Assembly: GCA_037783415.1 (NCBI GenBank)
Contig: JAZGTN010000232.1
Location: 248,001 to 312,000, forward strand
Direction: 5' to 3'
Source of the DNA: Leptasterias polaris
Lineage: Eukaryota > Echinodermata > Asteroidea > Forcipulatida > Asteriidae
Length of the DNA stretch: 64,000 nt
The position numbers were made by a program, and so were the translations under genes. Below the pieces are notes generated by a model that saw only the letters and a program-made list of their open reading frames with translations, was not told the origin of the DNA and made no database searches. How positions within the stretch are numbered: position 1 is the first letter of the stretch; every line of letters starts with the position of its first letter. This document shows, one piece after another, positions 37,415 through 48,686 of the stretch.

Positions 37415-40400
37415 TGCCATGACCAGGATTCGAACCTGGGTTATTGCGCCCACAACGCAATGTCCTAACTATTCGACGATCACGGCGAGCTGATTGACAC
37501 ATGATGCTTCTCTTTTCTTTACATTTGTAGCTTGTTAATTTGTACATAAAATATATAATTGAAAAACATAAAAGAAAAACAAGTTTGTGCCATGACCAGG
37601 ATTCGAACCTGGGTTATTGCGACCACAACGCAATGTCCTAACCACTAGACGATCACGGCGAGCTGATTGACACATGATGCTTTTCTTCTCTTTACAGTTG
37701 TAGCTTGTTAATGTGTACATAAAATATATAATTGAAAAACATAAAAGAAAAACAAGATGGTGCCATGACCAGGATTCGAGCCTGGGTTATTGCGACCACA
37801 ACGCAATGTCCTAACCACTAGACGATCACGGCGAGCTACTTGACACATGATGCTTCTCTTCTTTTTACAGTTGTAGCTTGTTTATTTGTACAACAAATAT
37901 TTACTAAAAAAGCCTAAAAGAAAAACAAGTTTGTGCCATGACCAGGATTCGAACCTGGGTTATTGCGACCACAACGCAATGTCCTAACCATTCGACGATC
38001 ACGGCGAGCTGATTGACACATGATGCTTCTCTTCTCTTTACAGTTGTAGCTTGTTAATTTGTACATAAAAAATACTTTAAAAGCCTTAAAGAAAAACAAG
38101 ATGGTGCCATGACCAGGATTCGAACCTGGGTTATTGAGACCACAACGCAATGTCCCAACCACTAGACGATCACGGCGAGCTGATTGGCACATGATGCTTC
38201 TCTTCTCTTTACAGTTGTAGCTTGTTAATTTGTACATAAAATATATAATTGAAAAATATAAAGGAAAAACAAGATTGTGCCATGACCAGGATTCGAACCT
38301 GGGTTATTGCGCCCACAACGCAATGTCCTAACTATTCGACGATCACGGCGAGCTGATTGACACATGATGCTTCTCTTTTCTTTACATTTGTAGCTTGTTA
38401 ATTTGTACATAAAATATATAATTGAAAAACATAAAAGAAAAAAAAGTTTGTGCCATGACCTGGATTCGAACCTGGGTTATTGCGACCACAACGCAATGTC
38501 CTAACCACTAGACGATCACGGCGAGCTGATTGACACATTATGCTTCTTTTCTCTTTACAGTTGTAGCTTGTTAATTTGTACATAAAATATATAATTGAAA
38601 AATATAAAGGAAAAACAAGATTGTGCCATGACCATGATTCGAACCTGGGTTATTGCGACCACAACGCAATGTCCTAACCATTCGACGATCACGGCGAGCT
38701 GATTGACACATGATGCTTCTCTTCTCTTTACAGTTGTAGCTTGTTAATTTGTACATAAAATATATAATTGAAAAACATAAAGGAAAAACAAGATTGTGCC
38801 ATGACCAGGATTCGAACCTGGGTTATTGCGACCACAACGCAATGTCCTAACCATTCGACGTTCACGGCGAGCTGATTGACACATGATGCTTCTCTTCTCT
38901 TTACAGTTGTAGCTTGTTAATTTGTACATAAAATATATAATTGAAAAATATAAAGGAAAAACAAGATTGTGCCATGACCAGGATTCGAACCTGGGTTATT
39001 GCGCCCACAACGCAATGTCCTAACTATTCGACGATCACGGCGAGCTGATTGACAAATGATGCTTCTCTTTTCTTTACATTTGTAGCTTGTTAATTTGTAC
39101 ATAAAATATATAATTGAAAAACATAAAAGAAAAACAAGTTTGTGCCATGACCAGGATTCAAACCTGGGTTATTGCGACCACAACGCAATGTCCTAACCAC
39201 TAGACGATCACGGCGAGCTGATTGACACATGATGCGTCTCTTCTCTTTACAGTTGTAGCTTGTTAATTTGTACATAAAAAATACTCAAAAGCCTTAAAGA
39301 AAAACAAGATGGTGCCATGACCAGGATTCGAACCTGGGTTATTGCGACCACAACGCAATGTCCTAACCACTAGACGATCACGGCGAGCTGATTGACACAT
39401 GATGCTTTTCTTCTCTTTACAGTTGTAGCTTGTTAATTTGTACATAAAATATATAATTGAAAAACATAAAAGAAAAACAAGATGGTGCCATGACCAGGAT
39501 TCGAGCCTGGGTTATTGCGACCACAACGCAATGTCCTAACCACTAGACGATCACGGCGAGCTACTTGACACATGATGCTTCTCTTCTTTTTACAGTTGTA
39601 GCTTGTTTATTTGTACAACAAATATTTACTAAAAAAGCCTAAAAGAAAAACAAGTTTGTGCCATGACCAGGATTCGAACCTGGGTTATTGCGACCACAAC
39701 GCAATGTCCTAACCACTAGACGATCACGGCGAGCTACTTGACACATGATGATTCTGTTCTTTTTACAGTTGTAGCTTGTTTATTTGTACATAAAATATAT
39801 ACTTAAAAAGCCTTAAAGAAAACAAGATGGTGCCATGACCAGGATTCGAGCCTGGGTTATTGCGACCACAACGCAATGTCCCAAACACTAGACGATCACG
39901 GCGAGCTGATTGGCACACGATGCTTCTCTTTTCTTTACATTTGTAGCTTGTTAATTTGTACATAAAATATATAATTGAAAAACATAAAAGAAAAACAAGT
40001 TTGTGCCATGACCAGGATTCGAACCTGGGTTATTGCGACCACAACGCAATGTCCTAACCACTAGACGATAACGGCGAGCTGATTGACACATTATGCTTCT
40101 CTTCTCTTTACAGTTGTAGCTTGTTTATTTGTACAACAAATATTTACTAAAAAAGCCTAAAAGAAAAACAAGTTTGTGCCATGACCAGGATTCGAACCTG
40201 TGTTATTGCGACCACAACGCAATGTCCTAACCATTCGACGATCACGGCGAGCTGATTGACACATGATGATTCTCTTTTCTTTACATTTGTAGCTTGTTAA
40301 TTTGTACATAAAATATATAATTGAAAAACATAAAAGAAAAACAAGATGGTGCCATGACCAGGATTCGAACCTGGGTTATTGCGACCACAACGCAATGTCC

Positions 40401-43400
40401 CAAACACTAGACGATCACGGCGAGCTGATTGGCACACGATGCTTCTCTTTTCTTTACATTTGTAGCTTGTTAATTTGTACATAAAATATATAATTGAAAA
40501 ACATAAAAGAAAAACAAGTTTGTGCCATGACCAGGATTCGAACCTGGGTTATTGCGACCACAACGCAATGTCCTAACCACTAGACGATAACGGCGAGCTG
40601 ATTGACACATTATGCTTCTCTTCTCTTTACATTTGTAGCTTGTTAATTTGTACATAAAATATATAATTGAAAAATATAAAGGAAAAACAAGATTGTGCCA
40701 TGACCAGGATTCGAACCTGGGTTATTGCGACCACAACGCAATGTCCTAACCACTAGACGATCACGGCGAGCTACTTGACACATGATGTTTCTGTTCTTTT
40801 TACAGTTGTAGCTTGTTTATTTGTACATACAAAATAACTTAAAAGCCTTAAAGAAAAACAAGATGGTGCCATGACCAGGATTCGAGCCTGGGTTATTGCG
40901 ACCACAACGCAATGTCCTAACCACTAGACGATCACGGCGAGCTGATTGACACATGATGCTTTTCTTCTCTTTACAGTTGTAGCTTGTTAATGTGTACATA
41001 AAATATATAATTGAAAAACATAAAAGAAAAACAAGATGGTGCCATGACCAGGATTCGAGCCTGGGTTATTGCGACCACAACGCAATGTCCTAACCACTAG
41101 ACGATCACGGCGAGCTACTTGACACATGATGCTTCTCTTCTTTTTACAGTTGTAGCTTGTTTATTTGTACAACAAATATTTACTAAAAAAGCCTAAAAGA
41201 AAAACAAGTTTGTGCCATGACCAGGATTCGAACCTGGGTTATTGCGACCACAACGCAATGTCCTAACCATTCGACGATCACGGCGAGCTGATTGGCACAC
41301 GATGCTTCTCTTTTCTTTACATTTGTAGCTTGTTAATTTGTACATAAAATATATAATTGAAAAACATAAAAGAATAACAAGTTTGTGCCATGACCAGGAT
41401 TCGAACCTGGGTTATTGCGACCACAACGCAATGTCCTAACCACTAGACGATAACGGCGAGCTGATTGACACATTATGCTTCTCTTCTCTTTACATTTGTA
41501 GCTTGTTAATTTGTACATAAAATATATAATTGAAAAATATAAAGGAAAAACAAGATTGTGCCATGACCAGGATTCGAACCTGGGTTATTGCGACCACAAC
41601 GCAATGTCCTAACCACTAGACGATCACGGCGAGCTACTTGACACATGATGTTTCTGTTCTTTTTACAGATGTAGCTTGTTTATTTGTACATAAAAAATAA
41701 CTTAAAAGCCTTAAAGAAAAACAAGATGGTGCCATGACCAGGATTCGAGCCTGGGTTATTGCGACCACAACGCAATGTCCTAACCACTAGACGATCACGG
41801 CGAGCTACTTGACACATGATGTTTCTGTTCTTTTTACAGTTGTAGCTTGTTTATTTGTACATAAAATATATACTTAAAGAGCCTAAAACAAAAACAAGAT
41901 TGTGCCATGACCAGGATTCGAACCTGGGTTATTGCGACCACAACGCAATGTCCTAACCACTAGACGATCACGGCGAGCTACTTGACACATGATGCTTCTC
42001 TTCTTTTTACAGTTGTAGCTTGTTTATTTGTACAACAAATATTTACTAAAAAAGCCTAAAAGAAAAACAAGTTTGTGCCATGACCAGGATTCGAACCTGT
42101 GTTATTGCGACCACAACGCAATGTCCTAACCATTCGACGATCACGGCGAGCTGATTGACACATGATGCTTCTCTTCTCTTTACATTTGTAGCTTGTTAAT
42201 TTGTACATAAAATATATAATTGAAAAATATAAATGAAAAACAAGATTGTGCCATGACCAGGATTCGAACCTGGGTTATTGCGACCACAACGCAATGTCCT
42301 AACCACTAGACGATCACGGCGAGCTACTTGACACATGATGTTTCTGTTCTTTTTACAGATGTAGCTTGTTTATTTGTACATAAAAAATAACTTAAAAGCC
42401 TTAAAGAAAAACAAGATGGTGCCATGACCAGGATTCGAGCCTGGGTTATTGCGACCACAACGCAATGTCCTAACCACTAGACGATCACGGCGAGCTACTT
42501 GACACATGATGTTTCTGTTCTTTTTACAGTTGTAGCTTGTTTATTTGTACATAAAATATATACTTAAAGAGCCTAAAACAAAAACAAGATTGTGCCATGA
42601 CCAGGATTCGAACCTGGGTTATTGCGACCACAACGCAATGTCCTAACCACTAGACGATCACGGCGAGCTACTTGACACATGATGCTTCTCTTCTTTTTAC
42701 AGTTGTAGCTTGTTTATTTGTACAACAAATATTTACTAAAAAAGCCTAAAAGAAAAACAAGTTTGTGCCATGACCAGGATTCGAACCTGTGTTATTGCGA
42801 CCACAACGCAATGTCCTAACCATTCGACGATCACGGCGAGCTGATTGACACATGATGCTTCTCTTCTCTTTACAGTTGTAGCTTGTTAATGTGTACATAA
42901 AATATATAATTGAAAAACATAAAAGAAAAACAAGATGGTGCCATGACCAGGATTCGAGCCTGGGTTATTGCGACCACAACGCAATGTCCTAACCACTAGA
43001 CGATCACGGCGAGCTACTTGACACATGATGCTTCTCTTCTTTTTACAGTTGTAGCTTGTTTATTTGTACAACAAATATTTACTAAAAAAGCCTAAAAGAA
43101 AAACAAGTTTGTGCCATGACCAGGATTCGAACCTGGGTTATTGCGACCACAACGCAATGTCCTAACCATTCGACGATCACGGCGAGCTGATTGACACATG
43201 ATGCTTCTCTTCTCTTTACAGTTGTAGCTTGTTAATTTGTACATAAAAAATACTTTAAAAGCCTTAAAGAAAAACAAGATGGTGCCATGACCAGGATTCG
43301 AACCTGGGTTATTGAGACCACAACGCAATGTCCCAACCACTAGACGATCACGGCGAGCTGATTGGCACATGATGCTTCTCTTCTCTTTACAGTTGTAGCT

Positions 43401-43873
43401 TGTTAATTTGTACATAAAATATATAATTGAAAAATATAAATGAAAAACAAGATTGTGCCATGACCAGAATTCGAACCTGGGTTATTGCGCCCACAACGCA
43501 ATGTCCTAACTATTCGACGATCACGGCGAACTGATTGACACATGATGCTTCTCTTTTCTTTACATTTGTAGCTTGTTAATTTGTACATAAAATATATAAT
43601 TGAAAAACATAAAAGAAAAAAAAGTTTGTGCCATGACCAGGATTCGAACCTGGGTTATTGCGACCACAACGCAATGTCCTAACCACTAGACGATCACGGC
43701 GAGCTGATTGACACATGATGCTTTTCTTCTCTTTACAGTTGTAGCTTGTTAATTTGTACATAAAATATATAATTGAAAAACATAAAAGAAAAACAAGATG
43801 GTGCCATGACCAGGATTCGAGCCTGGGTTATTGCGACCACAACGCAATGTCCTAACCACTAGACGATCACGGC
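37415..43873 (-). tRNA. tRNA-His(GTG) array block C, 38 copies
   Basis: Lowest coordinates: 37415, 37588, 37761, 37934, 38105, 38278, 38451, 38624, 38797, 38970, 39143, 39313, 39486, 39659, 39831, 40004, 40177, 40350, 40523, 40696, 40867, 41040, 41213, 41386, 41559, 41730, 41903, 42076, 42249, 42420, 42593, 42766, 42939, 43112, 43283, 43456, 43629, 43802. T54->C copies: 37761, 39486, 39831, 40867, 41040, 41730, 42420, 42939, 43802. Copies at 40004, 40523 and 41386 have gataacggc, which breaks acceptor pair 6-67. Copies at 38105 and 43283 have a C-T mismatch at 30-40 in the anticodon stem. Copy 39143 has gattcaaacc, a change in the B box. Confidence 0.94.
41559..42938 (-). repeat. 690-bp four-gene tandem duplication
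   Basis: Copies 41559, 41730, 41903 and 42076 recur at 42249, 42420, 42593 and 42766. Both halves share a private spacer variant (ttttacagatgtag at about 41,661 and 42,351) and a spacer with cctaaaacaaaaac. Confidence 0.85.
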
Positions 43874-44666
43874 GAGCTACTTGACACATGATGATTCTGT
43901 TCTTTTTACAGTTGTAGCTTGTTTATTTGTACATAAAATATATACTTAAAAAGCCTTAAAGAAAAACAAGATGGTGCCATGACCAGGATTCGAGCCTGGG
44001 TTATTGCGACCACAACGCAATGTCCCAAACACTAGACGATCACGGCGAGCTGATTGGCACATGATGCTTCTCTTTTCTTTACATTTGTAGCTTGTTAATG
44101 TGTACATAAAATATATAATTGAAAAACATAAAAGAAAAACTAGTTTGTGCCATGACCAGGATTCGAACCTGGGTTATTGCGACCACAACGCAATGTCCTA
44201 ACCACTAGACGATCACGGCGAGCTGATTGACACATTATGCTTCTCTTCTCTTTACATTTGTAGCTTGTTAATTTGTACATAAAATATATAATTGAAAAAT
44301 ATAAAGGAAAAACAAGATTGTGCCATGACCAGGATTCGAACCTGGGTTATTGCGACCACAACGCAATGTCCTAACCACTAGACGATCACGGCGAGCTACT
44401 TGACACATGATGTTTCTGTTCTTTTTACAGTTGTAGCTTGTTTATTTGTACATAAAATATATACTTAAAAAGCCTTAAAGAAAAACAAGATGGTGCCATG
44501 ACCAGGATTCGAGCCTGGGTTATTGCGACCACAACGCAATGTCCTAACCACTAGACGATCACGGCGAGCTACTTGACACATGATGTTTCTGTTCTTTTTA
44601 CAGTTGTAGCTTGTTTATTTGTACAACAAATATTTACTAAAAAAGCCTAAAAGAAAAACAAGTTTG

Positions 44667-44738
44667 TGCCATGACCAGGATTCGAACCTGGGTTATTGCG
44701 ACAACAACGCAATGTCCTAACCATTCGACGATCACGGC
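44667..44738 (-). tRNA. tRNA with His body and anticodon GTT (Asn)
   Basis: The loop reads TTGTTGT, so G36->T changes GTG to GTT, the Asn anticodon for AAC/AAT. The stems are intact. D-arm changes T13->G and G15->A are shared with the common D-arm variant. If transcribed it would be a tRNA of His body with an Asn anticodon. Known Thg1 and HisRS specificity for the GUG anticodon and G-1 would argue against normal His charging. Confidence 0.8.
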
Positions 44739-46553
44739 GAGCTGATTGACACATGATGCTTCTCTTCTCTTTACAGTTGTAGCTTGTTAATTTGTACATA
44801 AAATATATAATTGAAAAACATAAAAGAAAAACAAGTTTGTGCCATGACCAGGATTCGAACCTGGGTTATTGCGACCACAACGCAATGTCCTAACCACTAG
44901 ACGATCACGGCGAGCTGATTGACACATGATGCTTTTCTTCTCTTTACAGTTGTAGCTTGTTAATGTGTACATAAAATATATAATTGAAAAACATAAAAGA
45001 AAAACAAGATGGTGCCATGACCAGGATTCGAGCCTGGGTTATTGCGACCACAACGCAATGTCCTAACCACTAGACGATCACGGCGAGCTACTTGACACAT
45101 GATGCTTCTCTTCTTTTTACAGTTGTAGCTTGTTTATTTGTACAACAAATATTTACTAAAAAAGCCTAAAAGAAAAACAAGTTTGTGCCATGACCAGGAT
45201 TCGAACCTGGGTTATTGCGACCACAACGCAATGTCCTAACCATTCGACGATCACGGCGAGCTGATTGACACATGATGCTTCTCTTCTCTTTACAGTTGTA
45301 GCTTGTTAATTTGTACATAAAAAATACTTTAAAAGCCTTAAAGAAAAACAAGATGGTGCCATGACCAGGATTCGAACCTGGGTTATTGAGACCACAACGC
45401 AATGTCCCAACCACTAGACGATCACGGCGAGCTGATTGGCACATGATGCTTCTCTTCTCTTTACAGTTGTAGCTTGTTAATTTGTACATAAAATATATAA
45501 TTGAAAAAAAAAAGGAAAAACAAGATTGTGCCATGACCAGGATTCGAACCTGGGTTATTGCGCCCACAACGCAATGTCCTAACTATTCGACGATCACGGC
45601 GAGCTGATTGACACATGATGCTTCTCTTTTCTTTACATTTGTAGCTTGTTAATTTGTACATAAAATATATAATTGAAAAACATAAAAGAAAAAAAAATTT
45701 GTGCCATGACCAGGATTCGAACCTGGGTTATTGCGACCACAACGCAATGTCCTAACCACTAGACGATCACGGCGAGCTGATTGACACATGATGCTTTTCT
45801 TCTCTTTACAGTTGTAGCTTGTTAATTTGTACATAAAATATATAATTGAAAAACAAGATGGTGCCATGACCAGGATTCGAGCCTGGGTTATTGCGACCAC
45901 AACGCAATGTCCTAACCACTAGACGATCACGGCGAGCTACTTGACACATGATGATTCTGTTCTTTTTACAGTTGTAGCTTGTTTATTTGTACATAAAATA
46001 TATACTTAAAAAGCCTTAAAGAAAAACAAGATGGTGCCATGACCAGGATTCGAGCCTGGGTTATTGCGACCACAACGCAATGTCCCAAACACTAGACGAT
46101 CACGGCGAGCTGATTGGCACATGATGCTTCTCTTTTCTTTACATTTGTAGCTTGTTAATTTGTACATAAAATATATAATTGAAAAACATAAAAGAAAAAC
46201 AAGTTTGTGCCATGACCAGGATTCGAACCTGGGTTATTGCGACCACAACGCAATGTCCTAACCACTAGACGATCACGGCGAGCTGATTGACACATGATGC
46301 TTTTCTTCTCTTTACAGTTGTAGCTTGTTAATTTGTACATAAAATATATAATTGAAAAATATAAAGGAAAAACAAGATTGTGCCATGACCAGGATTCGAA
46401 CCTGGGTTATTGCGACCACAACGCAATGTCCTAACCACTAGACGATCACGGCGAGCTGATTGGCACATGATGCTTCTAATCTCTTTACAGTTGTAGCTTG
46501 TTTATTTGTACATAAAATATATACTTAAAGAGCCTAAAAGAAAAACAAGATTG

Positions 46554-46625
46554 TGCCATGACCAGGATTCGAACCTGGGTTATTGCGACCACAACTTAAT
46601 GTCCTAACCACTAGACGATCACGGC
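46554..46625 (-). pseudogene. tRNA-His copy with broken anticodon stem
   Basis: The 27-31 strand reads TTAAG instead of TTGCG, so two of five anticodon-stem pairs are lost. The anticodon GTG and boxes remain. The same change occurs at 48615-48686, again as a block copy. Confidence 0.8.
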
Positions 46626-46899
46626 GAGCTACTTGACACATGATGCTTCTCTTCTTTTTACAGTTGTAGCTTGTTTATTTGTACATAAAATATATACTTA
46701 AAGAGCCTAAAACAAAAACAAGATTGTGCCATGACCAGGATTCGAACCTGGGTTATTGCGACCACAACGCAATGTCCTAACCACTAGACGATCACGGCGA
46801 GCTACTTGACACATGATGCTTCTCTTCTTTTTACAGTTGTAGCTTGTTTATTTGTACAACAAATATTTACTAAAAAAGCCTAAAAGAAAAACAAGTTTG

Positions 46900-46971
46900 T
46901 GCCATGACCAGGATTCGAACCTGGGTTATTGCGACAACAACGCAATGTCCTAACCATTCGACGATCACGGC
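46900..46971 (-). tRNA. Second copy of the GTT-anticodon tRNA
   Basis: Same anticodon and D-arm changes as the copy at 44667, lying exactly 2,233 bp away within a duplicated block. The change has therefore been copied with its block rather than arising twice. Confidence 0.8.
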
Positions 46972-47762
46972 GAGCTGATTGACACATGATGCTTCTCTTC
47001 TCTTTACAGTTGTAGCTTGTTAATTTGTACATAAAATATATAATTGAAAAACATAAAAGAAAAACAAGTTTGTGCCATGACCAGGATTCGAACCTGGGTT
47101 ATTGCGACCACAACGCAATGTCCTAACCACTAGACGATCACGGCGAGCTGATTGACACATGATGCTTTTCTTCTCTTTACAGTTGTAGCTTGTTAATGTG
47201 TACATAAAATATATAATTGAAAAACATAAAAGAAAAACAAGATGGTGCCATGACCAGGATTCGAGCCTGGGTTATTGCGACCACAACGCAATGTCCTAAC
47301 CACTAGACGATCACGGCGAGCTACTTGACACATGATGCTTCTCTTCTTTTTACAGTTGTAGCTTGTTTATTTGTACAACAAATATTTACTAAAAAAGCCT
47401 AAAAGAAAAACAAGTTTGTGCCATGACCAGGATTCGAACCTGGGTTATTGCGACCACAACGCAATGTCCTAACCATTCGACGATCACGGCGAGCTGATTG
47501 ACACATGATGCTTCTCTTCTCTTTACAGTTGTAGCTTGTTAATTTGTACATAAAAAATACTTTAAAAGCCTTAAAGAAAAACAAGATGGTGCCATGACCA
47601 GGATTCGAACCTGGGTTTTTGAGACCACAACGCAATGTCCCAACCACTAGACGATCACGGCGAGCTGATTGGCACATGATGCTTCTCTTCTCTTTACAGT
47701 TGTAGCTTGTTATTTTGTACATAAAATATATAATTGAAAAAAAAAAAGGAAAAACAAGATTG

Positions 47763-47834
47763 TGCCATGACCAGGATTCGAACCTGGGTTATTGCGCCCA
47801 CAACGCAATGTCCTAACCACTAGACGATCACGGC
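47763..47834 (-). tRNA. Chimeric tRNA-His copy formed by recombination within the gene
   Basis: Its 3' half matches the 45529 copy (position 38 G, gcgccc). Its 5' half and upstream spacer match the 45702 copy (ccactagac, gcttttcttc). Relative to the earlier block, exactly one unit is missing here. This fits an unequal crossover inside the tRNA gene body. The hybrid keeps a normal fold. Confidence 0.7.
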
Positions 47835-48614
47835 GAGCTGATTGACACATGATGCTTTTCTTCTCTTTACAGTTGTAGCTTGTTAATTTGTACATAAAAT
47901 ATATAATTGAAAAACAAGATGGTGCCATGACCAGGATTCGAGCCTGGGTTATTGCGACCACAACGCAATGTCCTAACCACTAGACGATCACGGCGAGCTA
48001 CTTGACACATGATGATTCTGTTCTTTTTACAGTTGTAGCTTGTTTATTTGTACATAAAATATATACTTAAAAAGCCTTAAAGAAAAACAAGATGGTGCCA
48101 TGACCAGGATTCGAGCCTGGGTTATTGCGACCACAACGCAATGTCCCAAACACTAGACGATCACGGCGAGCTGATTGGCACATGATGCTTCTCTTTTCTT
48201 TACATTTGTAGCTTGTTAATTTGTACATAAAATATATAATTGAAAAACATAAAAGAAAAACAAGTTTGTGCCATGACCAGGATTCGAACCTGGGTTATTG
48301 CGACCACAACGCAATGTCCTAACCACTAGACGATCACGGCGAGCTGATTGACACATTATGCTTCTCTTCTCTTTACAGTTGTAGCTTGTTAATTTGTACA
48401 TAAAATATATAATTGAAAAATATAAAGGAAAAACAAGATTGTGCCATGACCAGGATTCGAACCTGGGTTATTGCGACCACAACGCAATGTCCTAACCACT
48501 AGACGATCACGGCGAGCTGATTGGCACATGATGCTTCTCTTCTCTTTACAGTTGTAGCTTGTTTATTTGTACATAAAATATATACTTAAAGAGCCTAAAA
48601 GAAAAACAAGATTG

Positions 48615-48686
48615 TGCCATGACCAGGATTCGAACCTGGGTTATTGCGACCACAACTTAATGTCCTAACCACTAGACGATCACGGC
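48615..48686 (-). pseudogene. Second copy with broken anticodon stem
   Basis: Carries the same cttaatg change as 46554, and the same neighbouring copy type (s-type spacer with taaagagcc) on its left. Confidence 0.8.

Larger units (their letters stand above)
37761..47834 (-). repeat. Gene block re-used at 5,178, 2,074 and 2,233 bp offsets
   Basis: A block starting with a T54->C copy, then a normal one with the acaacaaatattta spacer, then a gagacc copy and a gcgccc copy occurs at 37761-38349, 42939-43527, 45013-45600 and 47246-47834. The order is the same each time, so these are copies of one ancestral segment. The last one has lost a unit by fusion (see 47763). Confidence 0.75.
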
